Assembly: GCF_000421965.1 (NCBI RefSeq)
Contig: NZ_ATAY01000088.1
Location: forward strand, 186,001 to 250,000
Reading direction: 5' to 3'
Source: Ruminiclostridium papyrosolvens C7
GTDB taxonomy: Bacteria; Bacillota; Clostridia; Acetivibrionales; DSM-1351
DNA length: 64,000 bases
Shown: positions 37,296 through 46,984 of the stretch, piece by piece
Layout of the letters: the number at the start of each line of letters is the position of its first letter
Numbering within the stretch: the first letter of the stretch is position 1
Translations under genes and position numbers: made by a program
Notes under the pieces: generated by a model
Told to the model about the DNA's origin: nothing
Database searches by the model: none
The model's input: the letters and a program-made list of their open reading frames with translations, nothing else

Positions 37296-39650
37296 ATGCT
37301 GCAATTAAATAATATCAGTAAAACCTATCATGTGGGAAATGTGGACACTATAGCATTGTCTGAAATAAGTGTGTGCTTTCGAAAAAAAGAGTTCGTTGCC
37401 ATTTTGGGCACAAGCGGGTCAGGTAAAACAACTTTTTTAAATATCCTAGGAGGGCTTGACAGATACGATTCAGGTGAAATGAGTATAAGCGGTAAAAGAA
37501 CATCTCATTTTACGGAAAAAGAATGGGACGCATACCGAAATAACTCCATAGGCTTTGTATTTCAGAGTTATAATCTGATTAACCATCTAAGTATTATTGA
37601 TAATGTAGAACTTGGTATGACCCTCAGTGGAATTTCTCAGGAAGAAAAGAGGAAAAAGTCTCTGGATGTATTGAATGAAGTTGGACTTAATGAACATCTT
37701 CATAAAAAGCCAAACCAACTGTCGGGGGGTCAAATGCAACGTGTGGCAATTGCCAGAGCCCTTGCCAATGACCCTGAAATTCTATTATGCGATGAACCCA
37801 CGGGTGCTTTGGATTCAGCTACAAGTACTCAAATCATGGATTTAATCAAAAATATATCTCATAATCGTCTGGTTGTTATGGTAACACACAATCCTGCTAT
37901 TGCTGAAAAATATGCCGACAGAATCATTAATTTTAAAGACGGCAAAATTATTTCCGACAGTAATCCCTGTGAGCCTCTTCAGGTGTCAGCGGGATTCCAT
38001 TTAAAGAAAACCAGCATGAGCTTTTTTACAGCCCTCAAACTTTCATTTAACAATATTAAGACAAAAAAATGGAGAGCTTTCCTTACCTCTTTGGCTTCAA
38101 GTATTGGAATCATTGGTATAGCGGTTATTCTGAGCTTATCTACAGGTTTCAAGAAGCAGATTGACAAATTTCAGAGTGATGCTCTTTCTGAATTCCCAAT
38201 AATACTGACGCAAACTCCTTCACATATGAACTCGGAAAATATAAAATCCTTCAAAGGCGAGACGCAAAAAACAAAAACGGGAACTGCTGAATTCGCTGAT
38301 TCAGACAAGGTATATCTGTACGATTCGTCAAAAAGCATATTTAATCATAGGAATATTTTTACCGAGGAATATCTGGAATACATCAGTAAAATTGATCCCA
38401 AAATCTGTAACAGTATAGGCTATGCCCGATTAGTAGGCATTAATCTGATGCGGAAAATTAACGGAAAAGCCTCGCCAGTGTCGTTGTTTAACCCTATGGA
38501 AGCCATGAAGGAAAAAGCAAACACGTCCAGTATGGAAGGAGTCGGTCTTTCTTCATATCCTGAGCAATTGAAAAAAAGTGACAAACCCTACCTCTTAAAA
38601 AATTATGAACTGATTGCAGGAAAATATCCTGAAAAGCCCACTGACATGGTACTTGTTGTTGATTCTAAAAACAGAATAAACTTTACTATACTAAAAGGAC
38701 TGGGTTTTCTAACCGATAATAAGAAATCTATTAATTTTGATGACATTGTAGGTACCCAGTTTAAGATAATATCAAACAATGATTACTATGTTAAAACCGA
38801 ATTCGGAACGTACCTTCCGGGGGACAATTATGAGGCCATGTACTCTTCTAAAAACAGTATTCCCGTTACTATTACAGGGGTAGTCAGAAAAAAACCAAAT
38901 GTTAAAATCGGAATTCTTGCTCCAGGTATTGCGTACAGTGATAAGCTGACCCAGTTAGTAATAAACAACTCAAAAGATTCCGACATCGTAAAAGAGCAGG
39001 AGGACAGCAGTAAAAATGTCATTACCATGCAGGATATGGATAAAACTGAGAAATCCATGTTTCTGGCCTATCTTGGCGGAACCGCCTCTCCGTTTATGAT
39101 AATGGTTTATCCGGACAATTTCAGTGATAAGGATGCTGTTACGGCTTATCTGGATGAATATAATGAAGGCAAATCTCTGGATGATAAGATATTTTATACC
39201 GACCTAGCCGGAACTATGTCCCAGATGACAGGAGGAATTATGCATGGTATAACCATCGTACTTTTGGCATTTGCTTCCATCTCCCTTGTAGTAAGCCTAA
39301 TAATGATAAGTATTATCACTTACACATCAGTGTTAGAACGTACAAAGGAAATAGGCATACTTCGTTCATTGGGTGCAAGGAAAAAGGATATTGCCCGGGT
39401 ATTTGATGCTGAAACCTGTATTATAGGAGTGTTCTCCGGCGTCCTTGGTATAGTAATTGCATGGCTATTGACTATACCTATCAACAAGATTATATATAAT
39501 ATGACCGAACTTAAAGGAGTGGCCCAGTTGCAAATACTTCATGCGTTACTGCTGGTTGTACTAAGTACAATTCTTACCGTACTCGGAGGGCATATTCCTG
39601 CAAAAATGGCTTCCAGAAAGGATGCGGTGGAAGCACTAAGAAGCGAATGA
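37296..39650 (+). CDS. ABC transporter, fused ATPase-FtsX-type permease (MacB-like)
   Basis: 784 residues. The ATPase half (1-225) has GTSGSGKTTFLN, LSGGQMQRVAIARALA and LLCDEPTGALD. A first transmembrane helix lies near residue 270 (SLASSIGIIGIAVILSLSTG). A large extracellular domain (about 295-660) is followed by three helices in a FtsX domain (about 665-775). This is the layout of MacB-type exporters and mechanotransmitters. It stands alone, with no two-component system or partner nearby, and is preceded by 287 bp of AT-rich sequence in which I see no clear promoter. Substrate unknown. Confidence 0.9.
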   Translation: MLQLNNISKTYHVGNVDTIALSEISVCFRKKEFVAILGTSGSGKTTFLNILGGLDRYDSGEMSISGKRTSHFTEKEWDAYRNNSIGFVFQSYNLINHLSIIDNVELGMTLSGISQEEKRKKSLDVLNEVGLNEHLHKKPNQLSGGQMQRVAIARALANDPEILLCDEPTGALDSATSTQIMDLIKNISHNRLVVMVTHNPAIAEKYADRIINFKDGKIISDSNPCEPLQVSAGFHLKKTSMSFFTALKLSFNNIKTKKWRAFLTSLASSIGIIGIAVILSLSTGFKKQIDKFQSDALSEFPIILTQTPSHMNSENIKSFKGETQKTKTGTAEFADSDKVYLYDSSKSIFNHRNIFTEEYLEYISKIDPKICNSIGYARLVGINLMRKINGKASPVSLFNPMEAMKEKANTSSMEGVGLSSYPEQLKKSDKPYLLKNYELIAGKYPEKPTDMVLVVDSKNRINFTILKGLGFLTDNKKSINFDDIVGTQFKIISNNDYYVKTEFGTYLPGDNYEAMYSSKNSIPVTITGVVRKKPNVKIGILAPGIAYSDKLTQLVINNSKDSDIVKEQEDSSKNVITMQDMDKTEKSMFLAYLGGTASPFMIMVYPDNFSDKDAVTAYLDEYNEGKSLDDKIFYTDLAGTMSQMTGGIMHGITIVLLAFASISLVVSLIMISIITYTSVLERTKEIGILRSLGARKKDIARVFDAETCIIGVFSGVLGIVIAWLLTIPINKIIYNMTELKGVAQLQILHALLLVVLSTILTVLGGHIPAKMASRKDAVEALRSE

Positions 39651-39655
39651 AGTAT

Positions 39656-39692
39656 AAAAGGACTCGCCGACATTATCAGCAAGTCCTTTTAT
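39656..39692. terminator. Terminator between the ABC transporter and tRNA-Pro
   Basis: AAAAGGACT pairs with AGTCCTTTT around 17 nt, with A and T tracts at either side, so it can serve both converging units. Confidence 0.75.
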
Positions 39693-39767
39693 GGTCGGAG
39701 TGACTGGACTTGAACCAGCGGCCTCAACGTCCCGAACGTCGCGCTCTACCAACTGAGCCACACCCCG
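39692..39767 (-). tRNA. tRNA-Pro, anticodon CGG
   Basis: The complement has acceptor CGGGGTG/CACTCCG, D-loop AGTTGGTAGAGC, anticodon stem CGACG/CGTTG with loop TTCGGGA, T-loop GGTTCAAGTCC, discriminator A and CCA encoded. TTGTAA-17-TAAAAT upstream on the minus strand could be its promoter. Confidence 0.94.
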
Positions 39768-39828
39768 AATCTCATTATATTATTTTACTAGTAAGTAATT
39801 TATTTTACAAGACTAAAATGAGATTTTT

Positions 39829-40620
39829 TCATATTTTTATATTTTTGAATTCATTTATTTTATTGGTTATAAACTCTAAAACCTGCTTATGTTCTGCCTT
39901 ACCATTTCCGGTTATGGTTATGGGTTCACCAAAAGACATACATACAGGTTCTTTTCTGCGGATTGGGCCAATGTCCTTTATAAGCTTGCCATTTCCCCAG
40001 AAATCAGTTTTTATGGCAACAGGTATTACAGGTACTCCAGCCTCTTTTGCGAGCTTTATACCCAGTGAATTAAACTTTTCAGGATTGAATTGCTCCTGTC
40101 TTGTTCCTTCCGGGAACAGGACAATAGACCTTCCCTCGGCCAGTATTTCCTTCCCTTTGTTTATAACATTGAGTAAATCCTGCCTTGAGTTCTTTCTGGA
40201 AACGACTATAGGGTTTCTGCTTCGCATAATAGGCCCGAATATTGGCATTGTTACAAGAGAATCCTTTACAACATAGGTAACTTCCTTTAACGGTGCAATT
40301 ATACAAGGAAATACAAAAGTTTCCAATGTACTCATGTGGTTACTGACAAACACAACCGGCCCATCATTCTTTATAATATTATCCATACCATCAATAAACA
40401 GTCGACCGCCGCTCTTTTCAATACATTCAACTATATCATAGCTGGAAGCCGCCCACTTTTCTGAATCATATTTATTCTTTGCTGCAAGGTTGCTTCCCTT
40501 TAAAACTACTTTTCCATAGCCGTAAACAAAATACCATCTGGTATTCAGAAAAAGCTTGTCAAATATACTTCTCTTATCCCCTGTAGTTTCATATCTGTTT
40601 CCTGTAAAATAACTCTTCAT
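39829..40620 (-). CDS. plsC: 1-acyl-sn-glycerol-3-phosphate acyltransferase family protein
   Basis: Acylates lysophosphatidic acid in phospholipid synthesis at the membrane. It has the acyltransferase blocks VSNHMSTLETFVFP (block I) and VLFPEGTRQ (block III), and VPVIPVAIKTDFWG (block IV). Block I reads HX4E, whereas classical PlsC has HX4D. The start at the ATG at 40618-40620 follows GGAAGTG and gives 263 residues. Confidence 0.85.
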   Translation of the reverse strand: MKSYFTGNRYETTGDKRSIFDKLFLNTRWYFVYGYGKVVLKGSNLAAKNKYDSEKWAASSYDIVECIEKSGGRLFIDGMDNIIKNDGPVVFVSNHMSTLETFVFPCIIAPLKEVTYVVKDSLVTMPIFGPIMRSRNPIVVSRKNSRQDLLNVINKGKEILAEGRSIVLFPEGTRQEQFNPEKFNSLGIKLAKEAGVPVIPVAIKTDFWGNGKLIKDIGPIRRKEPVCMSFGEPITITGNGKAEHKQVLEFITNKINEFKNIKI

Positions 40621-40803
40621 ATCCATCACTTCCGCTATTATAAAATTATGCACCCATAATGCCAGTGATAATTATATCTCACATTTAATACCATGTCCAC
40701 TGCTCCGGAAAATCATTCATTTAGAGTTTAAAATTTATAATAATTAGAATATAATAAAAATATCAGATATAAAATTAAATATGAATTATTATGGAGAATT
40801 CTA

Positions 40804-41514
40804 ATGAATGCTAATGACATTATTATCGGGACCAAATTAGAAATCGAAATACCGGAGTACATAAAAAGCTTTCCCTCTCAGACTTCCAGTTATATCAGCC
40901 AACTTCTGGATGTGGCAGATGCAAAAAATATTACTATTGCTGCGCCAATGAGTGAGGGTCGATACAAGTATCTGTCAGCCGGGCTGAACATTATAGTGTA
41001 CTTTTTAAATCAAAGACAAGAGCTGATGCATTTTAATGCCACTGTAAAAGAATATAAAAAGTCAGGGCATCTGGAGACCTTCGACGCATCAATAACCGGT
41101 GATTTTACCAAAATCCAGAGAAGAATGAACTACAGACTGGATACAGTTTTGGAATGCAAATATGTTACTGTTGATGACCACCCGTCGACCAGAGAAAAGC
41201 CAGAATTTAAAGAAATATCATCAAATGATTTTAAAAGTGCATTTACAAAAAATATCAGTGGAAGCGGTTTATGCCTGATTATGGATAATTCTATTGATTC
41301 GGGTATGATGTCGGATATTTCGGTAGACCTTGAAGGTATGGGTCAAATACGGGTACTGGCGCAAGTAATCCGTTCCACAAGTGTAGAGAACAAGAAGCAT
41401 GAAGTTGGTATGAATTTTGTTTATATTTCTCCACAGGATTCAAGCACACTAACTAAGTTCATTTTTCAAAAACAGAGACTTATGCTAAAAAACAATCTCC
41501 TGTCAAAGAAATAA
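40804..41514 (+). CDS. PilZ-domain c-di-GMP receptor, YcgR-like
   Basis: 236 residues. An N-terminal YcgR-type domain (about 1-110) is followed by PilZ, with the c-di-GMP signature RRMNYR (RxxxR) at about 121-126 and NISGSGL (NxSxxG) near 155. Such proteins slow flagellar motors or control exopolysaccharide when c-di-GMP is high. No flagellar genes are nearby. Its stop codon directly abuts the stop of convergent dinB. Confidence 0.88.
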   Translation: MNANDIIIGTKLEIEIPEYIKSFPSQTSSYISQLLDVADAKNITIAAPMSEGRYKYLSAGLNIIVYFLNQRQELMHFNATVKEYKKSGHLETFDASITGDFTKIQRRMNYRLDTVLECKYVTVDDHPSTREKPEFKEISSNDFKSAFTKNISGSGLCLIMDNSIDSGMMSDISVDLEGMGQIRVLAQVIRSTSVENKKHEVGMNFVYISPQDSSTLTKFIFQKQRLMLKNNLLSKK

Positions 41515-42714
41515 TTACTTTATTTTCGGGTTCTTAATCTGTATGGCCCTGCTAATGGAGTTTGTTCCCAATCTACTTCTTATTGAATCAATAGCTTTTT
41601 CAAGCTTTTCTTCTTTTCGGGATGAATTGTCACAAAAATCAGCTGCATCAAACAGTGACATTTGTCCTGAAAGACCTTCGTTTTCAAAGCCGCTGATGCT
41701 AATTCCAATTAACCGGACAGGCATTAAACTGTTCCAGTTTTTATTTAAGAGTGTAAAACCTGTCTCATATATGTCTTTTGTTAGATAGGTAGGCTCTATA
41801 CTTGTTTGTCTTGTTATTGTCTTAAAATCAGAGTACTTTATGGTTATTTGAATAGTGCGTCCCTTCTTATTGTTCTTCCGGGCTTCGTAGCCAACTTCTT
41901 CGCACATCTCAATAAATGTCGTCTTAACTTCTTCTATATCTGTTATATCTGACGCAAGTGTTGTTGACCTCCCGATGGACTTCATCTCTCCTGACACGTG
42001 AGGCGTAACCGTAGACGTATCAATCCCGTGTGCCATTCTTTGAAGCTCCGGCCCCTGCCTGCCAAAAAAGCTGACCAAGGCCTGTGAATTATAGTTTGCC
42101 AGATCGCCTATAGTTTTAATTCCTAAGTTGTTAAGCTTCAGACCTGTCTGTCGACCTATTCCGTAAAGATCAGTTACCTTTAAAGGCCACAATTTTTGGG
42201 GAATCTCCTTCTGCCAGAGTTCGGTTATCCCCATTGGTTTTTTAATTTCGGATGCTATTTTTGACAGAAGCTTGTTTTGGGAAATTCCTATAGAGCACCA
42301 TAAGCCCAGCTCGTCATTTATTGAATCCATTATCTGTCGTGCAGCTTCCATAGGGCTTCCAAAGAGTGTTTCTGTACCAGACATATCCAGCCACGCTTCG
42401 TCTATACTGTTTTGTTCTATGACCGGCGAAAATCTTTCAAGAATTTTCATAACTTCCATGGACTTTTTTTCATAGAACCTGTGATCCGGCGGAACAAGCA
42501 ACATTTCAGGGCAAAGTTTCAGAGCCTGATGAATAACCATAGTAGTTTTAACCCCAAATTTTCTTGCTTCATAATTTGCAGCAAGAATTATCCCAGTTCT
42601 TGTTCTGGGATTGCCTGCAACAGCAGCCGGTTTACCGACTATTTCAGGGTTTCTGGACATTTCACAGCTTATAAAAAATGCGTTCATATCCACTAGGAAA
42701 ACTACTCTGTCCAT
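41515..42714 (-). CDS. dinB: Y-family DNA polymerase (DinB/Pol IV type)
   Basis: Translesion polymerase of 399 residues. It has VVFLVDMNAFFISCE (first catalytic Asp and steric-gate aromatic), ANYEARKFGVKTTM, the catalytic NSIDEAWLDMSG, the helix-hairpin-helix KVTDLYGIGRQTG and the little-finger domain to about residue 350. The C-terminus has no clear beta-clamp QLSLF motif, but GQMSLFDA (about residue 360) fits it. Confidence 0.92.
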   Translation of the reverse strand: MDRVVFLVDMNAFFISCEMSRNPEIVGKPAAVAGNPRTRTGIILAANYEARKFGVKTTMVIHQALKLCPEMLLVPPDHRFYEKKSMEVMKILERFSPVIEQNSIDEAWLDMSGTETLFGSPMEAARQIMDSINDELGLWCSIGISQNKLLSKIASEIKKPMGITELWQKEIPQKLWPLKVTDLYGIGRQTGLKLNNLGIKTIGDLANYNSQALVSFFGRQGPELQRMAHGIDTSTVTPHVSGEMKSIGRSTTLASDITDIEEVKTTFIEMCEEVGYEARKNNKKGRTIQITIKYSDFKTITRQTSIEPTYLTKDIYETGFTLLNKNWNSLMPVRLIGISISGFENEGLSGQMSLFDAADFCDNSSRKEEKLEKAIDSIRSRLGTNSISRAIQIKNPKIK

Positions 42715-42759
42715 CTGTCATTCTCCTTTCAAACGGAACTGTCTTTAGTAATATATGAA

Positions 42760-42791
42760 GTCAAATAAAGGAGCCCCAAAAAGGACTCCTT
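42760..42791 (-). terminator. Terminator of the infC-rpmI-rplT operon
   Basis: On the minus strand AAGGAGTCC pairs with GGGGCTCCTT and is followed by TATTTGA. The T tract is short. Confidence 0.7.
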
Positions 42792-42823
42792 ATATTTTAA
42801 ATATACTGCATATGTCAAATTTA

Positions 42824-43177
42824 TTATTTAGCAGCTTTTGCAGTTTCAGCAAGCTTAGCAAATGCAGCCGCATCATTTACTGCCAAATCAGCAAGAACTT
42901 TTCTGTTAAGTTCTATACCTGACTTCTTCAAACCACTGATGAACTTGCTATATGATAAACCATTTATTCTTGCAGCAGCATTAATTCTTGCGATCCAGAG
43001 CTTTCTGAAATCTCTTTTCTTTGCTCTTCTGTCGTTGAAAGCGTAATTTAAAGATTTCATTACAGCCTGGTTTGCCATTCTATAGAGCTTGCTCTTTGCA
43101 CCAAAATATCCTTTTGCAAGCTTTAGTATCTTTTTATGTCTTGCACGGGTTCTAACCGCACCTTTAACTCTTGCCAT
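42824..43177 (-). CDS. rplT: 50S ribosomal protein L20
   Basis: 117 residues, starting [20 protein letters not shown], with [15 protein letters not shown] and [16 protein letters not shown]. The L20 protein also binds the infC leader and represses its own operon in Bacillus. Confidence 0.97.
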   Translation of the reverse strand: MARVKGAVRTRARHKKILKLAKGYFGAKSKLYRMANQAVMKSLNYAFNDRRAKKRDFRKLWIARINAAARINGLSYSKFISGLKKSGIELNRKVLADLAVNDAAAFAKLAETAKAAK

Positions 43178-43195
43178 AAACCTTCGTCCTCCTTC

Positions 43196-43393
43196 TTATT
43201 TATATGGAATAAGTTTTTTGATAGTAGCTTCTTGTGCAGCTGAAACGTATGCACCTAATCTATGATGCTTTTTAGCCTTTCTTGACTTTGATACAAGTCT
43301 ATGGTTTCTCCAAGCCTGACCTCTTTTGATCTTACCTGTAGCTGTAACTCTAAATCTCTTTTTAGATGCACTATGTGTCTTTAACTTTGGCAT
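43196..43393 (-). CDS. rpmI: 50S ribosomal protein L35
   Basis: 65 residues, MPKLKTHSASKKRFRVTATG through HHRLGAYVSAAQEATIKKL. Between infC and rplT as usual. Confidence 0.97.
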   Translation of the reverse strand: MPKLKTHSASKKRFRVTATGKIKRGQAWRNHRLVSKSRKAKKHHRLGAYVSAAQEATIKKLIPYK

Positions 43394-43410
43394 ATCATTC
43401 TCCTCCTATC

Positions 43411-43923
43411 CTACTGCTTTGGATTAAGTATCATTATCATACTTTTGCCTTCAAGTTTTGGTCTTTTCTCAACTGTTCCAACATCTTTTACTGCTTCTGC
43501 AAACTTGTTTAGAATTTCGTTGCCTATTGAGGTGTAATGCATTTCCCTCCCCCTAAATTTAACGGAAACCTTGACCTTATCTCCATCCTTTAAGAACTTA
43601 TATGCATTCTTAACTTTGAATTCAAAATCATGGTCTTCAATAGAAGGGGAAACTCTAACTTCTTTTATGCTTATGATCTTCTGATTTTTCCTTGCTTCTT
43701 TCTCTTTCTTGGCAAGTTCGAACATATATTTACCGTAGTCCATTATTTTACAGACAGGCGGTACTCCCTGTGGAGCGATCTTTACCAGGTCAAGATTTTT
43801 CGAATTGGCAAGTTTCTGGGCTTCCTTAATTGCTGTTATACCAAGCATAGTACCATCAGCATCGATAAGTCTGACTTCTTTATCCCTTATGTCCTCATTG
43901 ATCATTAATTCATTTTTGCTAAT
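43411..43923 (-). CDS. infC: Translation initiation factor IF-3, AUU start codon
   Basis: Prevents subunit joining and checks start codons. It has INEDIRDKEVRLIDADGT, PPVCKIMDYGKYMFE, KVKVSVKFRGRE and a closing EKRPKLEGKSMIMIL. I place the start at ATT 43921-43923. GGAGGTG (43930-43936) lies exactly 6 nt upstream and the product then begins (M)SKNELMINEDIR as in other Gram-positive IF-3 proteins. The alternative GTG at 43932 would lie inside the Shine-Dalgarno site. An AUU start lets IF-3 repress its own translation. Confidence 0.93.
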   Translation of the reverse strand: MSKNELMINEDIRDKEVRLIDADGTMLGITAIKEAQKLANSKNLDLVKIAPQGVPPVCKIMDYGKYMFELAKKEKEARKNQKIISIKEVRVSPSIEDHDFEFKVKNAYKFLKDGDKVKVSVKFRGREMHYTSIGNEILNKFAEAVKDVGTVEKRPKLEGKSMIMILNPKQ

Positions 43924-43936
43924 AACTGACACCTCC

Positions 43937-44127
43937 GCATTTAATAGGCAAGAAGATTCTCTTCAAGTCCATATAATATTTAAACAATAAAAAAAGTGGA
44001 TAGAAGCAAGTATCCACTAATAATCTCAAATCTCAGCCATTACATATAAATATGCTTAAAACCGATATTGACCCGGCAAATCATTGTCCGCTCAGGTGAG
44101 AAGTGGAAAAACTTCTTCTTGTTTTGC
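43937..44127 (-). promoter_or_regulatory. infC leader (L20-type) with attenuator
   Basis: A leader of about 190 nt. It begins near 44127, has a pairing AAGAAG...CTTCT region and CCTGAGCGGACAATGATTT-type conserved sequence, and holds a terminator AGTGGATA/TATCCACT followed by TTTTTTT at 43986-44018. The layout matches L20 leaders, where L20 binding favours termination. The precise L20 site was not derived. Confidence 0.72.
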
Positions 44128-44133
44128 ATAAAT

Positions 44134-44162
44134 ATGATAACAAAATATCTTCACTCTGTCAA
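44134..44162 (-). promoter_or_regulatory. Promoter of the infC operon
   Basis: TTGACA (44157-44162), 17 bp, TATCAT (44134-44139) on the minus strand. Confidence 0.82.
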
Positions 44163-44186
44163 CATTTTTATACATCCTTATTTCCC

Positions 44187-44672
44187 CTATTGTTTTATTC
44201 TTTCATATATCAGCCATCTATATTCATATGGATTTTTTTCATCCTTGAAGCCTATCTCGCAGGATACCTGTTTCCATTGGCTATAGTCGATTTCCGGAAA
44301 AAAAGCGTCCGCTTCGAACTCTTTCTCTATCAGAGTTAGATACAGTCTGTCTACAATAGGAAGAAATTCTTTGTATATTTCTGCTCCCCCTATTATAAAG
44401 ACTTCCTCTTCTCCTGTGTACTCCATAGCTTTCTCTATAGAATTGACTACAATACATCCCTCAGGATTATAGCCTGTGTCCCTTGTAATTACTATGTTTT
44501 TTCTGCCTGCCAACGGTTTCCCCAGTGATTCAAAGGTTTTTCTTCCCATTATGACCGTTTTTCCCATAGTAACTTTTTTAAAGTATGCAAAATCAGCCGG
44601 TATGTACCAAGGCATTCTGTTTTTACAACCAAGGGCATTGTTCCGGCCCATAGCCCATATCATTGAAATCAT
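44187..44672 (-). CDS. dfrA: Dihydrofolate reductase
   Basis: Regenerates tetrahydrofolate with NADPH. The 161 residues have [31 protein letters not shown] (substrate Asp region), [12 protein letters not shown] and [15 protein letters not shown]. The ATG overlaps the end of thyA by 4 bp, so the enzyme that makes dihydrofolate and the one that recycles it are coupled. Confidence 0.95.
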   Translation of the reverse strand: MISMIWAMGRNNALGCKNRMPWYIPADFAYFKKVTMGKTVIMGRKTFESLGKPLAGRKNIVITRDTGYNPEGCIVVNSIEKAMEYTGEEEVFIIGGAEIYKEFLPIVDRLYLTLIEKEFEADAFFPEIDYSQWKQVSCEIGFKDEKNPYEYRWLIYERIKQ

Positions 44673-45463
44673 ACAGCCACCGCCCCTTTGATATGTGGAT
44701 GAGGGTCATAATCCGTTAATGTAAAATCACTGTATTTAAATTCAAATAAATCCTTTATGTCCGGGTTAATATTCATTTTTGGCAAGGGCCTCGGGTCACG
44801 GCTCAATTGAAGCTTTACCTGTTCAACGTGGTTGAGATAAATGTGTGCATCCCCCAGTGTATGGACAAACTCGCCGGCTTTGAGGCCGCAGCTTTGAGCT
44901 ACCATCATTGTAAACAATGCATATGACGCTATATTAAATGGCACACCTATAAATACGTCAGCACTTCTCTGGTATAACATACAGGACAGTGTCCCGTTAA
45001 CCACATAAAACTGATAAAAGCAGTGACATGGCGGCAAAGCCATTTTTTCTATTTCCCCGACATTCCAGGAGCATACTATGAGTCTTCTGGAATCCGGATT
45101 ATTTTTTATCTGCTCAATGACTTCCTTGAGCTGGTCAATGCTTCTTCCGTCAGATGTACCCCAAGACCTCCATTGATGTCCGTAGACAGGGCCAAGGTTA
45201 CCGTTTTCGTCCGCCCACTCATCCCATATGGAAACTCCGTTTTCCTTTAAATACTTTATGTTTGTTTCTCCGCCTATAAACCAGAGCAGTTCATGTATTA
45301 TTGACTTCAAATGAAGCTTTTTAGTTGTTAATAAAGGAAAGCCTTTCTGAAGGTCAAACCTCATCTGATAACCGAAAGTGCTTATTGTTCCCGTTCCTGT
45401 TCTGTCTTCTTTTTTAATACCGTTATTTAGTATATGTTTACATAAATCAAGGTACTGTTGCAT
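44669..45463 (-). CDS. thyA: Thymidylate synthase
   Basis: Methylates dUMP with methylene-tetrahydrofolate. The 264 residues are of the short (E. coli-like) form, with [16 protein letters not shown], the catalytic Cys in [12 protein letters not shown] and [19 protein letters not shown]. First gene of thyA-dfrA. Confidence 0.96.
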   Translation of the reverse strand: MQQYLDLCKHILNNGIKKEDRTGTGTISTFGYQMRFDLQKGFPLLTTKKLHLKSIIHELLWFIGGETNIKYLKENGVSIWDEWADENGNLGPVYGHQWRSWGTSDGRSIDQLKEVIEQIKNNPDSRRLIVCSWNVGEIEKMALPPCHCFYQFYVVNGTLSCMLYQRSADVFIGVPFNIASYALFTMMVAQSCGLKAGEFVHTLGDAHIYLNHVEQVKLQLSRDPRPLPKMNINPDIKDLFEFKYSDFTLTDYDPHPHIKGAVAV

Positions 45464-45519
45464 TTGTTATATCCCCATTTCCGATATATTATTACGTATT
45501 TTTATAATGCTTTATTTTT

Positions 45520-45548
45520 ATTATATAATGAATTGCTGTTTTTGTCAG
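45520..45548 (-). promoter_or_regulatory. Promoter of thyA-dfrA
   Basis: CTGACA (45543-45548), 17 bp, TATAAT (45520-45525) on the minus strand. The -35 box overlaps the stop of the upstream glycosyltransferase. Confidence 0.65.
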
Positions 45549-46984
45549 GCTGACAGTCTGTATTTTTTTCTGTATTCATAAAAACCTGTCATCAACAGCT
45601 CACTTCCCTTGGCTGCAAGCACGAACACAAGCATTATGGCAAAGTACCTGTACCTGACCTGTATTTCAATCAAAGCATGAGCTGCAAAATAGCATCCGAG
45701 AATTGAAGCTATCAATACTATCCCTGTACCGGCTTTTTTTCGTGAAATTGATAAACATAACCCTGCAAACATGAGTATAAATACAAGGATGTAATACATT
45801 TTTTCTATTTTCAGAATAGGGAGTTCATATTTTTTCAGGCTTTCCGAGGGCACGAGGTGATTGTTCACTTTGTCATAGAATCCCCACTTCATGGTATCAA
45901 AGTAGCTCCACATAATCTTTTGTTTTGTATTAATCAAATCAAACATTTTCCCTGGGCTTATGGATATACGTTCTTTTATTACCTTCTTTGATATTTGATT
46001 TCTCTTATTAAAATCCTTTATATAAAATATTTCGTTCTGGTCAGGATAAGAGAATGTTCCCTTGGTTTCATAATTGAAACCCACGACAAATTTCCACAAG
46101 GGATAGTTATTGCTCAAGCCTTCCGGGTTTATATCTGCCTTTTTTACTATCGTTGAAAAAGTAAAACTCAAAAGGAAATATGCTGCAATCATAACCACTG
46201 TAGCCCCAATACGAACAAGCTTTTTCTCCCGGATGGATTGTGCAACTGCCCAAATCACAACACCTCCGAGTATAACCACACCAAGGGGTCTAACCGCATT
46301 ACCAAAACAAAGAAATATGCCTGCCGCCACGCTCCTTATTGCAATATTTATACGGGTTTCAAGGAGCAGGTATATGGAAAGCATAAACATACATGCAGCG
46401 AAATGCTGATTTGTAAGTACCGGGGTCAGAAAATAGGGTGCTGGATATAAAAGATACAATAAAGAGACAAACCTTGCCGTATAGTCATTTGAGATTTTTC
46501 TTGCAATAAGATAAATAAGGGAATTGGACCCTGCCATGAAAAAGCAATTTACAAGCTTTAATGGAAGAAGTCCCGTACCGAATAATTTCATAATCATGGA
46601 ATAGTAAATAACCGGCCCTGTTTGATATGCAAATGACGTAAAGTAAAATTTATGTCCGAAGGACTTGTCTCCGTTATTGAGTTTTACCGCACAATTATAA
46701 AATGTACTAAAATCCGATATAGGTTGGGTATCAGTCGTAATCGCGACTAAACCTTTAGCTACAAATGCCAGCAGGAATATTACCGTAAAAAACGCCAAAG
46801 GAGATATATTTAACTTGTAGGAGACCAGGTAAACAATCAGTACTACCGGGATTACCAACAGTGCGTATATGAATGCATTATTATATGCAGAGTACAAAAA
46901 GTTAAGATACAGTAAATATGCTGTAAATGCTGTCAGTAGAATTATTATTGTCTTGTTTAATGCATCTCTGTTTATTGAACTCAT
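45545..46984 (-). CDS. GT39/ArnT-like membrane glycosyltransferase
   Basis: 479 residues with about ten transmembrane segments. The first loop after helix 1-2 carries the acidic pair region (TTDTQPISDFSTFYNCAVKL), as in polyprenyl-phosphate-sugar-dependent GT-C enzymes, and a soluble external segment lies around 320-390. It overlaps the GT2 gene by 4 bp. The pair is the common module in which GT2 loads a sugar onto undecaprenyl phosphate and GT39 transfers it to an external acceptor. Confidence 0.8.
   Translation of the reverse strand: MSSINRDALNKTIIILLTAFTAYLLYLNFLYSAYNNAFIYALLVIPVVLIVYLVSYKLNISPLAFFTVIFLLAFVAKGLVAITTDTQPISDFSTFYNCAVKLNNGDKSFGHKFYFTSFAYQTGPVIYYSMIMKLFGTGLLPLKLVNCFFMAGSNSLIYLIARKISNDYTARFVSLLYLLYPAPYFLTPVLTNQHFAACMFMLSIYLLLETRINIAIRSVAAGIFLCFGNAVRPLGVVILGGVVIWAVAQSIREKKLVRIGATVVMIAAYFLLSFTFSTIVKKADINPEGLSNNYPLWKFVVGFNYETKGTFSYPDQNEIFYIKDFNKRNQISKKVIKERISISPGKMFDLINTKQKIMWSYFDTMKWGFYDKVNNHLVPSESLKKYELPILKIEKMYYILVFILMFAGLCLSISRKKAGTGIVLIASILGCYFAAHALIEIQVRYRYFAIMLVFVLAAKGSELLMTGFYEYRKKYRLSA

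Noticed and set aside
39768..39828. Plus-strand terminator AATCTCATT/AATGAGATTTTTT after tRNA-Pro
   Set aside because: The 9-bp stem has a loop of almost 40 nt, no plus-strand gene ends there, and the transporter already has a terminator before the tRNA.
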